Assembly (NCBI GenBank): GCA_024681875.1
Contig: JAILAA010000138.1
Coordinates: 1-55,565, forward strand
Length of the DNA stretch: 55,565 bases
Direction of reading: 5' to 3'
From: Prevotella sp.
Lineage (GTDB): Bacteria > Bacteroidota > Bacteroidia > Bacteroidales > Bacteroidaceae
A program made the translations under genes and the position numbers. A model generated the notes under the pieces. The model was not told the origin of the DNA. It made no database searches and saw only the letters and a list, made by a program, of their open reading frames with translations. Below are positions 1 to 7,016 of the stretch, in pieces (the first letter of the stretch is position 1; every line of letters starts with the position of its first letter).

Positions 1-953
1 CCGCCGTGGCACACAAGTATGGTTGCCGCTTGGAGGTGGTGGACTGCCACCGTGAATACTGGGATCAGGTGACTCGCTACACCATGGAGAAGGTTCGTGC
101 TGGCTTGACGCCCAATCCCGACGTGATGTGTAACCGTCTGATTAAGTTCGGTGCCTTCCACGAGAAGCGCGGCAAGGACTACGACCTTATCGCCACTGGC
201 CACTATGCCCAGACGGAGAGCCTCCCCCTAACCCCCTCCGAAGAGAGGGGAAACCCTGAAATTGTAAATAGTCAATTGTCAAATAGTCAAATAAAATGGC
301 TATGCACCGCCCCTGACCCAGTCAAGGACCAGACCGACTTCTTGGCGCAGATTACAGACTGGCAACTGCAAAAGGCCATCTTTCCTATCGGCCATTACGT
401 GAAAAACGAGGTGCGACAGATTGCCGAGCGTGAGCATTTGGTCAGCGCCACGCGTAAGGACTCGCAGGGCATCTGCTTCCTTGGCAAGGTAGATTTTAAT
501 GAGTATGTGCGTCGCTATCTGGGTGAGAAGGATGGAGAAATCGTGGAGTACCGTACGGGGCGCGTGTTGGGTGTGCATCACGGTCATTGGTTTCATACCA
601 TAGGCCAGCGCAAGGGACTTAAGCTGGGTGGAGGTCCGTGGTTCGTGGTGAAGAAGGAGGTGCTACGCAACATTGTCTACGTCTCGCATGGCTATTCGCC
701 GCAGACGGTCTATCAGCAGGACTTCCGTATGCGTGACTTCCACAGCGTTAATGGTGTCATGCCCCCTGAGGAGGTCACGTTCAAGATACGCCACACGCCT
801 GAGTTCTTCTCTGCTACATTAGAGCCCCTTGGCTCATGCGAATACATCGTACACTCTGCTGTACCTATCCACGGCGTGGCGCCTGGTCAGTTCTGCGTCA
901 TCTACGATGCCATGCACCATCGCTGCTATGGCTCCGGTGAAATTTGTCTTTAA
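1..953 (+). CDS. mnmA: tRNA-specific 2-thiouridylase MnmA (5' end outside window)
   Basis: Transfers sulfur to U34 of tRNA-Lys, -Glu and -Gln in an ATP-dependent reaction, in the cytoplasm. The window starts inside the gene, so the N-terminal PP-loop (SGGVDSS) is missing; the frame is open from base 3. Visible family motifs are NPDVMCNRLIKFG with the first catalytic cysteine, ATGHYA, KDSQGICFLG with the second catalytic cysteine, and GQRKGLKLGG. After ATGHYAQTE there is an extra segment of about 25 residues (bases 221-298) that the family does not need. It is encoded by a GC-rich half-palindrome followed by an AT-rich array of GTCAAAT-like units, both seen elsewhere in the window. The frame is kept across it. 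Identification is firm; whether the insert affects activity is unknown. Confidence 0.95.
   Translation, partial: AVAHKYGCRLEVVDCHREYWDQVTRYTMEKVRAGLTPNPDVMCNRLIKFGAFHEKRGKDYDLIATGHYAQTESLPLTPSEERGNPEIVNSQLSNSQIKWLCTAPDPVKDQTDFLAQITDWQLQKAIFPIGHYVKNEVRQIAEREHLVSATRKDSQGICFLGKVDFNEYVRRYLGEKDGEIVEYRTGRVLGVHHGHWFHTIGQRKGLKLGGGPWFVVKKEVLRNIVYVSHGYSPQTVYQQDFRMRDFHSVNGVMPPEEVTFKIRHTPEFFSATLEPLGSCEYIVHSAVPIHGVAPGQFCVIYDAMHHRCYGSGEICL
221..298 (+). repeat. In-frame repeat insert in mnmA (half GC palindrome plus AT array)
   Basis: Bases 221-248 match one half of the paired GC-rich element found in rsmF, ygiQ, addA and between serA and serC (CCCCCTAACCCCCTCCG, then GAGAGGGG). Bases 258-294 are an AT array with repeated AGTCAA and GTCAAAT units. 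Together they add about 25 codons to mnmA without a frameshift. Confidence 0.65.
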
Positions 954-963
954 CTAATCATTG

Positions 964-1455
964 ATGATGAGCAAAATAGCGACAAGTCTTGTAGTTTTGC
1001 TGATAACTGCCGTGCTCTTGGCCTGCGCCACACAGCAACAGAAGGCAGAGCGAACGGCGAGAACTCAGGAGACTGTGGCCGAGGCCATAGCAAAGAAACA
1101 ATGGCACATCGACATCACGTCGATGAACACGTTGCGCTATGGAGCGAGGACGGTGACTCCAGACTTCTACTTAGAGCTGCATGGAGATACATTGCGCAGC
1201 TATCTTCCCTATATGGGGCAGGTCCATCAGGCACCGATGCTGTCGCCCTCACAGGGGCTGAACTTTGAAGCGCCTGTATCCAACTATCAGGAGCGGAGGC
1301 CCAAGGCCCATCGCTTGCAGATAGACTTTGATGTGAGAACGCAGGAGGACTCGTATCATTTCACCGTTGAAGTGTATCCTACAGGTAAGTCTTCCATACA
1401 TGTGCGTCCGCTGCACCGCGACCCTGTCAGCTTCGACGGTGACATGATTAACTAA
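964..1455 (+). CDS. DUF4251 family lipoprotein
   Basis: A secreted lipoprotein of about 163 residues. The N-terminus is a lipoprotein signal: a hydrophobic stretch ending in LLAC, where the cysteine (about residue 21) would be lipidated. The rest matches the Bacteroidales DUF4251 pattern, with ITSMNTLRYGARTVTPDFYLELHGD near the start of the mature part, a central LPYMG, and a VEVYPTGKSSIHV strand near the end. The function of the family is not known to me. Two ATG codons follow each other at 964 and 967 and either may be the start. It lies 10 bases after mnmA and 13 bases before dsbD, so it may be co-transcribed with one or both. Confidence 0.8.
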   Translation: MMSKIATSLVVLLITAVLLACATQQQKAERTARTQETVAEAIAKKQWHIDITSMNTLRYGARTVTPDFYLELHGDTLRSYLPYMGQVHQAPMLSPSQGLNFEAPVSNYQERRPKAHRLQIDFDVRTQEDSYHFTVEVYPTGKSSIHVRPLHRDPVSFDGDMIN

Positions 1456-1468
1456 AGGATAGTAATAG

Positions 1469-3589
1469 ATGGATATGAATAGGATCATAATGAGCCTGAT
1501 GGCAGTGTTCCTCGCCATCACTTCGCAGGGCCAGATGATGGACCCAGTGCATTTTACGTCACAGTTGAAGATGCTCGACGGCAACGAGGCAGAGATTGTG
1601 TTCAGCGCCACTATCGATGACGGATGGCATGTCTATTCCACCGACATGGGTGACGATGGCCCGGTTTCGGCTACGTTCAATGTAGTGAAGATGGATGGAG
1701 CAGAGACTGTGGGGCAACTGAAGCCGAGAGGCAATGTCGTTAAGCAGTTCGACAATATGTTCGGCATGGAACTGCGCTTCTTTGAGAAGCAGGCCACCTT
1801 CGTACAGAAGATACGCTTCACCAAGCCGAAGTACACCATTGATTGCTACTTGGAGTACGGCGCCTGTAATGACGAGATGTGTATGCCTCCTACGCAGGTG
1901 GAATTCAGCAAGAGCGGGGATAGTCCCACCCCTGTAGCTGCGACCAACAACGAAACTCTTCCCCAACCCCCTGTGGAGACTGCAGATGATGCAGCCTTAG
2001 GTGTTGTCGATACTGTAGCGCAATCCATAGATACGCTGACGAATGTGTCCTCCCCAGTAGACGAGGAACAGTCTTCGCTTTGGACGCCTGTCGTTGAAGA
2101 GTTGCGTGCTCAGGGAGGTGCCGACGATGTGACTGGCCATTCCTTGTTCTATATCCTGCTGATGGGCTTCGTGGGCGGACTGCTGGCAGTGTTGATGCCA
2201 TGTATTTGGCCCATCATTCCCATGACGGTGAGCTTCTTCCTGAAGCGTGCCAAGAGCAACAAGGCAAAAGGCGTTAGGGATGCCATTACCTATGGCATTA
2301 GCATCATCGTCATCTATTTGGTGCTTGGCCTGCTGGTAACGGCGCTGTTCGGTTCCGACACACTGAATGCCATGTCCACCAATGCAGTGTTCAATGTGTT
2401 CCTGTTCCTCTTGCTGGTAGTCTTCGCCCTGTCGTTCTTTGGCTGGTTTGAGCTACGCCTTCCTGAGAGTTGGGCCACGAAAGTGGATGCCAAAGCTGAC
2501 AGCCTCTCCGACCAAGCGGCACCCAATTCTAACAGCTCTTCCCAGAAGACGAGCGCTTCACGCTTCACGCTTCGCTCTTCACTGTCCATCTTCCTCATGG
2601 CTTTTACATTGGTGCTGGTGTCGTTCTCATGTACGGCACCTATCATCGGTCTGTTGCTTGTGGAGACGACCACTAGCGGCAACTGGCTGGCGCCAGCCGT
2701 GGGAATGCTGGGCTTCGCCGTGGCGTTGGCGCTGCCGTTCACGCTCTTCGCTCTGTTCCCCTCGTGGCTGAAGCAGGCACCGAAGTCAGGCTCTTGGATG
2801 AATACGCTGAAGGTAGTGTTGGGATTTGTTGAGCTGGCTTTTGCTTTGAAGTTCCTTTCCGTGGCTGATCTGGCATATGGCTGGCATATCCTCGACCGTG
2901 AGGTGTTCCTCTCATTGTGGATTGTCATCTTTGGTCTGCTTGGCGCCTATCTGTGCGGATGGCTGAAATTCCAAAGCGACGAAAGCTCTCAGCAATCCAA
3001 GGCCATGCCCGTGGTGTGCATCATGGGCGGTCTGGTATCGCTGGCCTTCGCCGTGTATATGGTGCCCGGCCTGTGGGGCGCTCCCTGTAAGGCTGTCAGT
3101 GCCTTTGCCCCGCCGATGAATACGCAAGACTTCAACCTGAACACAAAGGTGGTGGAGGCCCGTTTCACCGACTATGACCTGGGAATGGCTGCTGCCCGTG
3201 CCGAGGGAAAACCCGTACTGGTTGACTTCACTGGCTTTGGCTGTGTGAATTGTAGAAAGATGGAAGCCGCTGTGTGGACTGACCCCGCCGTGGCTGACAG
3301 GCTGACCAAAGACTATGTACTCATTTCATTGTATGTAGATGACAAGACGCCGCTACCTGAACCCATGGAGGTGACCGACGCCAATGGCCATACGAAGACA
3401 CTGCGTACCGTGGGAGCGAAATGGAGCTTTCTGCAGAGCAATAAGTTTGGAGCTAATGCCCAGCCATTCTATGTGCTGCTCGACAACAATGGACATCCGC
3501 TCAGCGGCAGCCGTGCCTATAATGAGGACATTGCCGCCTATATGGAGTTCCTTGACAAAGGCTTGAAGAATTATTCGGACAGGAAATAA
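1469..3589 (+). CDS. dsbD: Thiol:disulfide interchange protein DsbD
   Basis: Moves reducing equivalents from cytoplasmic thioredoxin across the inner membrane to periplasmic disulfide reductases. 706 residues, with all three modules. A signal peptide (residues 1-21) precedes the N-terminal alpha domain, with the cysteine cluster CYLEYGACNDEMC near residues 126-138. The multi-helix membrane domain carries one cysteine in LMPCIWP (about 244) and the other in SFSCTAP (about 387). The C-terminal thioredoxin-like domain has the active site CVNC (about 591-594). A Ser/Arg-rich loop at about residues 360-371 is encoded by repeated GCTTCAC units (bases 2550-2584). The gene ends inside the convergent rsmF-like gene, overlapping it by 19 bases. 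Confidence 0.95.
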   Translation: MDMNRIIMSLMAVFLAITSQGQMMDPVHFTSQLKMLDGNEAEIVFSATIDDGWHVYSTDMGDDGPVSATFNVVKMDGAETVGQLKPRGNVVKQFDNMFGMELRFFEKQATFVQKIRFTKPKYTIDCYLEYGACNDEMCMPPTQVEFSKSGDSPTPVAATNNETLPQPPVETADDAALGVVDTVAQSIDTLTNVSSPVDEEQSSLWTPVVEELRAQGGADDVTGHSLFYILLMGFVGGLLAVLMPCIWPIIPMTVSFFLKRAKSNKAKGVRDAITYGISIIVIYLVLGLLVTALFGSDTLNAMSTNAVFNVFLFLLLVVFALSFFGWFELRLPESWATKVDAKADSLSDQAAPNSNSSSQKTSASRFTLRSSLSIFLMAFTLVLVSFSCTAPIIGLLLVETTTSGNWLAPAVGMLGFAVALALPFTLFALFPSWLKQAPKSGSWMNTLKVVLGFVELAFALKFLSVADLAYGWHILDREVFLSLWIVIFGLLGAYLCGWLKFQSDESSQQSKAMPVVCIMGGLVSLAFAVYMVPGLWGAPCKAVSAFAPPMNTQDFNLNTKVVEARFTDYDLGMAAARAEGKPVLVDFTGFGCVNCRKMEAAVWTDPAVADRLTKDYVLISLYVDDKTPLPEPMEVTDANGHTKTLRTVGAKWSFLQSNKFGANAQPFYVLLDNNGHPLSGSRAYNEDIAAYMEFLDKGLKNYSDRK
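2550..2584 (+). repeat. GCTTCAC 7-base array inside dsbD
   Basis: Reads GCGCTTCACGCTTCACGCTT and continues with CGCTCTTCAC, a 7-base period. It lies in the loop between membrane segments of DsbD and keeps the frame. Same style as the TCACCTC arrays in other genes of the window. Confidence 0.5.
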
Positions 3590-4833
3590 TTGCTAACAGG
3601 GGTGTACTCCTGTGGCACGTGTGTACTTTTGATGCGCCACTCCTTGGGGTAGAGATTGTTGGCACGTGTGCCGAGATTCTTTACCATTCCGAGTGAGTGC
3701 CCAAGGAAGCAGACCGTGACCAGACCGCGTGGCGTGTCGGCTGGCAGCATGAGTGCTTCACCGTGCAGATAGGCGATAGCCTGCTGGTAGGATAGCTCTA
3801 CAAGACCCACCCCCGGCCCCTCCCTATAAAGGAGGGGAGGAATTACCTGAAGTTTATGGATACCACTCTCGCCTTTGTGCATTTTTCTCCCCTTCTTTAT
3901 AGGGAGGGGCTGGGGGGTGGCCTTACCCTTTTTCCTTAGGATAGCCATAAAAAGACCCTCACTGCGGGTGATGCCGGGAATGAACCGGTAGACAGGAGCA
4001 TTAAAGTCTGGCAGCAGCGAGCAGGTGATATTCCATTCGGGCTCAGTGTTGACGGGCAGCACCTCAGCGTCGAAAGTATCCAGCATCCAGCGGATGTTTT
4101 CCTCGTTCTCTTTTGTATTGAATGTACACGTGCTGTAGATGAGCAAGCCGCCGTCGTTGAGGCAGGTCCATGCATCGCTGACGATGTCGCGTTGCAGGCG
4201 CCAGCACTTCTCCACGTTCTGCGGGCTCCATTCGCCAATGGTCTGAGGGTCTTTGCGGAACATTCCCTCGCCCGAGCAGGGCACGTCGCAAAGGATGACG
4301 TCGAATTTCAGCCCTGATTGCACGTAGTCGCGTGGGTAGTTGTTGGTGACGAGGCAGTCGCTATAGCCCCATTTCGTGATATTCTCCAACAGAATGCTGG
4401 CGCGTTTGGGCACGGGCTCGTTGCTATAAAGCACACTTCCTTCGGGCAGGGCACTCCTCATCAGCGTGGACTTACCGCCAGGAGCTGCACACATGTCAAG
4501 GGCTATGAGGGGTGAGTGGTGTGAGGTGAGAGGTGTGATGTGCTGGTGCAGGACTATGTCAAGAAACATCGAGGCGGCCTCCTGCACGTAGTAGCAGCCG
4601 GCGTGAAGCAATGGGTCGAAGGTGAAGTTGGGACGCTTGGACAAGTAGTAGGCATTGCGGCACCAAGGAACAGGCAAGGCCCCCTCCTGTCGGGGGAGGC
4701 AGGAGGGAACTTTGCGATTCAGGCGGATGCTGACAGGCGGCTCTTCTTCGAAAGCAGAGAGATAGCGGTTAAAGCGCTCCTCGCCCATCAATTGGCGTGT
4801 CGTCTTGATGAACTCCTCAGGCAGTGCTACCAT
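3571..4833 (-). CDS. RsmF-like rRNA (cytosine-C5) methyltransferase, NOL1/NOP2/Sun family
   Basis: Methylates cytosine C5 in rRNA using S-adenosylmethionine. 420 residues. The SAM-binding loop is DMCAAPGGKSTLM. The two cysteines of the family are visible: PCSG in CDVPCSGEGMFRKDP (about residue 184), involved in product release, and the catalytic TC in YSTCTFNTKENEEN (about residue 234). The C-terminal part (LSYQQAIAYLHGEALMLP, GLVTVCFLGHSLGMVKNLG) resembles the RNA-binding tail of RsmF. Three repeat inserts lie inside the gene: 3804-3922 (paired GC palindrome, between catalytic and C-terminal domains), 4508-4540 (GAGGTGA array) and 4676-4708 (GC half-palindrome). All keep the frame. The start overlaps the end of the upstream PorE-like gene by 7 bases. 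Confidence 0.88.
   Translation of the reverse strand: MVALPEEFIKTTRQLMGEERFNRYLSAFEEEPPVSIRLNRKVPSCLPRQEGALPVPWCRNAYYLSKRPNFTFDPLLHAGCYYVQEAASMFLDIVLHQHITPLTSHHSPLIALDMCAAPGGKSTLMRSALPEGSVLYSNEPVPKRASILLENITKWGYSDCLVTNNYPRDYVQSGLKFDVILCDVPCSGEGMFRKDPQTIGEWSPQNVEKCWRLQRDIVSDAWTCLNDGGLLIYSTCTFNTKENEENIRWMLDTFDAEVLPVNTEPEWNITCSLLPDFNAPVYRFIPGITRSEGLFMAILRKKGKATPQPLPIKKGRKMHKGESGIHKLQVIPPLLYREGPGVGLVELSYQQAIAYLHGEALMLPADTPRGLVTVCFLGHSLGMVKNLGTRANNLYPKEWRIKSTHVPQEYTPVSNYFLSE
3804..3922. repeat. Paired inverted GC-rich palindromic element in rsmF-like gene
   Basis: Left half GACCCACCCCCGGCCCCTCC continues into CTATAAAGGAGGGGAGG; the right half is the same pattern inverted, ending GGGAGGGGCTGGGGGGTGGCC. 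The spacer is about 40 bases. In the minus-strand frame it encodes ATPQPLPIKKGRK and PPLLYREGPGVG, the same peptide pattern as in the ygiQ copy at 26894-27008. Confidence 0.8.
4508..4540. repeat. GAGGTGA-type 7-base array inside rsmF-like gene
   Basis: An imperfect array of GAGGTGA/GTGAGTG units on the plus strand, read on the minus strand as a Ser/Thr/His/Pro-rich peptide (ITPLTSHHSPLIA). It is inserted just before the SAM-binding motif DMCAAPGGK and keeps the frame. Confidence 0.6.
4676..4708. repeat. GC half-palindrome insert in rsmF-like gene
   Basis: CCCCCTCCTGTCGGGGGAGG followed by CAGGAGGG. It is a half-unit of the variant palindrome also seen paired in the addB-like gene at 34863-34961. 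It encodes LPRQEGALPVPW on the minus strand, near the N-terminus of the methyltransferase. Confidence 0.6.
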
Positions 4834-6986
4834 AGGTCTTCCTGTTCTTGCGGTTCCTCTTTCTGCTGCTTGGCAGGCTGTTCTTTTACCTTGCCCTCGG
4901 CGTCGAACATACCGTAGGTGGTGCGCAGGACGATGAACTCGGTGCGACGGTTCAGCTGATGGCAGATTTCCTGTTTTTCCTCGTCGCCCAGAGCCTCGAT
5001 GAACTCAGGCGTCAGCATGTCACCCTCCTTCAGCCAGTCGTATTTCTCGGTCAGCTTCCGCTTGATGACCTTCGGCTTCTTCTCGCCATAGCCCACAGGC
5101 GAGAGGCGGTCGGCGGCAATGCCGTGCTCGATGAGATAGTTGACCACACTCTCGGCACGGCGCTGGCTGAGGCGCTCGTTATACAGGTCAGAGCCGCGGT
5201 TGTCTGTATGTGAGCTGAGCTCGATAGTGACGTTTGGATTCTCGTTGAGCAGGGCCACGAGGTTGTCAAGAGCCTCGGTAGACTCCGGACGTAGCGTAGC
5301 TTTGTCGAAGTCGTAGAAGATGTTGTCGATGAGTACAGGGGCGGTGATGGAGGCTAAGGGGAATTGCAGCACATACTCCTCACTTTCCAAGACAGGTTCT
5401 ACGCGCAATTCCTCTTTGTGGTTGAGGAAACCGCGGCAAGTGCCAAGGAAGACATAGCTGACGTTGGGCTTGATCTCCTCCTCGAAGGAACCGTCACCAC
5501 GCACCGAGATCTTCTTGTTCGTGCCGTCGTTGCCCACCATGTAGACCAGTCCCTGGGGCAGCTCGTAGCCGTCTTTCTCATACACCCAGCCCCTAACGGT
5601 TTGGATGACCTCATGCTTCTCGAAGGAATAGATGTGGTCCCAGCCGCGGGCGTCACCACGGTTGGACGAGAAGTAGCCGCGGTTGTGCAGTCCTTCGAAG
5701 GTCATGCCGAAATCGTCGCCAGCCGAGTTCAACGGCCAGCCCGGATGTTCTATTTCAGGGGTGAGTGGTGAGCTCTCACCTCTCACCTCTAACTTCTCGC
5801 CACTAACAAAATAGATGTCCAGTCCGCCGAAGCCTGGATGCCCGTTGCTGCTGAAGTAAAAGTCACCATTGGGACGGAAGGTGGGAAACATCTCGTCGCC
5901 CGGCGTGTTAATGGGCGAACCGACATTCTCAATGCTCACTACACTGTTACCCAGTATTTCGGCCCGCCAAATGTCATAGCCCCCCAGACCGCCGGGCATG
6001 TCGCTGACGAAATAGAGCCAGCGGCCGTCGGGCGATGGTGCGGGATGGGCGAATGTGGAGAGCGTGTCGCGGCTGATGTTGAGCTCCGTAGCTTTTCCCC
6101 ACGAAGCGTCGCTGCGCTGTGACGTGGCTATCTGGGCATATCGCGGATACGTAGGGTCAGTCTTGCAGATGGTAAGGTACATCGTCTTGAAGTCGGCAGA
6201 AAACGTGCAGGCACCCTCGTCATTGTCGCTGTTCAGCTCACTTTCAATAGGCTCGGGCTTCGACCACTTCCCCTTGTCGTCCTTCTGCGAGAAGAAGATG
6301 TCGGCGTTTTTCATTCCTGTGATGCCGCTCACCTCGTCGCCATTGGCCTGGTTGCGTGTGCTGGAGAAGTAGAGCTGGTCGCTGTCGTCGCCAGCCAGTG
6401 CAGGCGAGTATTCAGCACGTCGAGAGTTGAAGAAGTCCTGTTTTTTCACCATGTAGCCTGAGTAATCGGCCTCAGCCTTCCACTTTGGTGCCATGCGGGC
6501 CGATGTCAGGCCGGTAATAATTTGAGAGGTGAGGGGTGTGAGGTGAGAGGTGTGAGAAATGTTTTTTCCTTGAAGGTAATCCCTCACCACTCGCCCCTCA
6601 CCCCTCGCCTCTAAACTGTCGATGAGCAGCAGGAAGGTCTTTTCAGCATCCTTGTAGCTGCCGTTCTTCAGCTGCAACTGCGCCAGATGGAAGAGCACCG
6701 TCGTGTCGGCCTGTTTGTAGCGCACGACGTTGTTGTAGGCGGCAATGGCTTTCTGAGTAAAGTTGATGCGACGATAGCAGTCGGCCATCTTCAGTGCTCG
6801 TTGCCCGCGCAGGGGCTTGTCTTTGGCTTTGGTTTGCGAATAGGCCTTCTTATAGCAGTTGGCGGCGTCATAATACTCGCCCAAAGCAAAGTATTTGTCG
6901 CCCTTCTTCATGGCCGTTTCTGCACCGCACGCAGACAGGAGCAGCACGGCAAAAATGATCAGGATGATGGTGTAATGACAGCGCAT
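4827..6986 (-). CDS. OmpA-family lipoprotein with TPR and beta-propeller repeats, PorE-like
   Basis: A probable outer-membrane lipoprotein that binds peptidoglycan, with the domain order of the type IX secretion component PorE. 719 residues. Lipoprotein signal with lipobox LLSAC (cysteine about residue 20), TPR-like helices to about residue 130, then WD40/PD40-type blades from about 190 to 440 (SPDGRWLYFVSDMPGGLGGYD, FRPNGDFYFSSNGHPGFGGLD, RGYFSSNRG). A short beta-sandwich follows, and a C-terminal OmpA domain begins near residue 555 with FDKATLRPES, SSHTDNRGSD and RLSQRRAESVVNYL. Two repeat inserts (5758-5806 and 6527-6612) lie in loops. The PorE assignment rests on architecture; another PD40/OmpA lipoprotein is possible. 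Type IX cargo candidates elsewhere in the window make it plausible. Confidence 0.75.
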   Translation of the reverse strand: MRCHYTIILIIFAVLLLSACGAETAMKKGDKYFALGEYYDAANCYKKAYSQTKAKDKPLRGQRALKMADCYRRINFTQKAIAAYNNVVRYKQADTTVLFHLAQLQLKNGSYKDAEKTFLLLIDSLEARGEGRVVRDYLQGKNISHTSHLTPLTSQIITGLTSARMAPKWKAEADYSGYMVKKQDFFNSRRAEYSPALAGDDSDQLYFSSTRNQANGDEVSGITGMKNADIFFSQKDDKGKWSKPEPIESELNSDNDEGACTFSADFKTMYLTICKTDPTYPRYAQIATSQRSDASWGKATELNISRDTLSTFAHPAPSPDGRWLYFVSDMPGGLGGYDIWRAEILGNSVVSIENVGSPINTPGDEMFPTFRPNGDFYFSSNGHPGFGGLDIYFVSGEKLEVRGESSPLTPEIEHPGWPLNSAGDDFGMTFEGLHNRGYFSSNRGDARGWDHIYSFEKHEVIQTVRGWVYEKDGYELPQGLVYMVGNDGTNKKISVRGDGSFEEEIKPNVSYVFLGTCRGFLNHKEELRVEPVLESEEYVLQFPLASITAPVLIDNIFYDFDKATLRPESTEALDNLVALLNENPNVTIELSSHTDNRGSDLYNERLSQRRAESVVNYLIEHGIAADRLSPVGYGEKKPKVIKRKLTEKYDWLKEGDMLTPEFIEALGDEEKQEICHQLNRRTEFIVLRTTYGMFDAEGKVKEQPAKQQKEEPQEQEDLW
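5758..5806. repeat. Inverted pair of TCACCTC arrays in PorE-like gene
   Basis: GGGTGAGTGGTGAG followed by CTCACCTCTCACCTCTAAC and TTCTCGCCACTAAC. The two arms can fold back on each other. In frame, in a loop between propeller blades (GEKLEVRGESSPLTPEIEHPG on the minus strand). Confidence 0.6.
6527..6612. repeat. Inverted pair of TCACCTC arrays in PorE-like gene (second)
   Basis: GAGAGGTGAGGGGTGTGAGG and following GTGAGAGGTGTGAG units are paired, across about 25 bases, with CCCTCACCACTCGCCCCTCA and following CCCCTCGCCTC. The element encodes an Arg/Gly/Glu-rich then Ser/His/Thr-rich linker between the TPR and propeller parts. The frame is kept. Confidence 0.65.
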
Positions 6987-7016
6987 ACAGTATATATAAC
7001 GCGCAAGTATCCCGTT

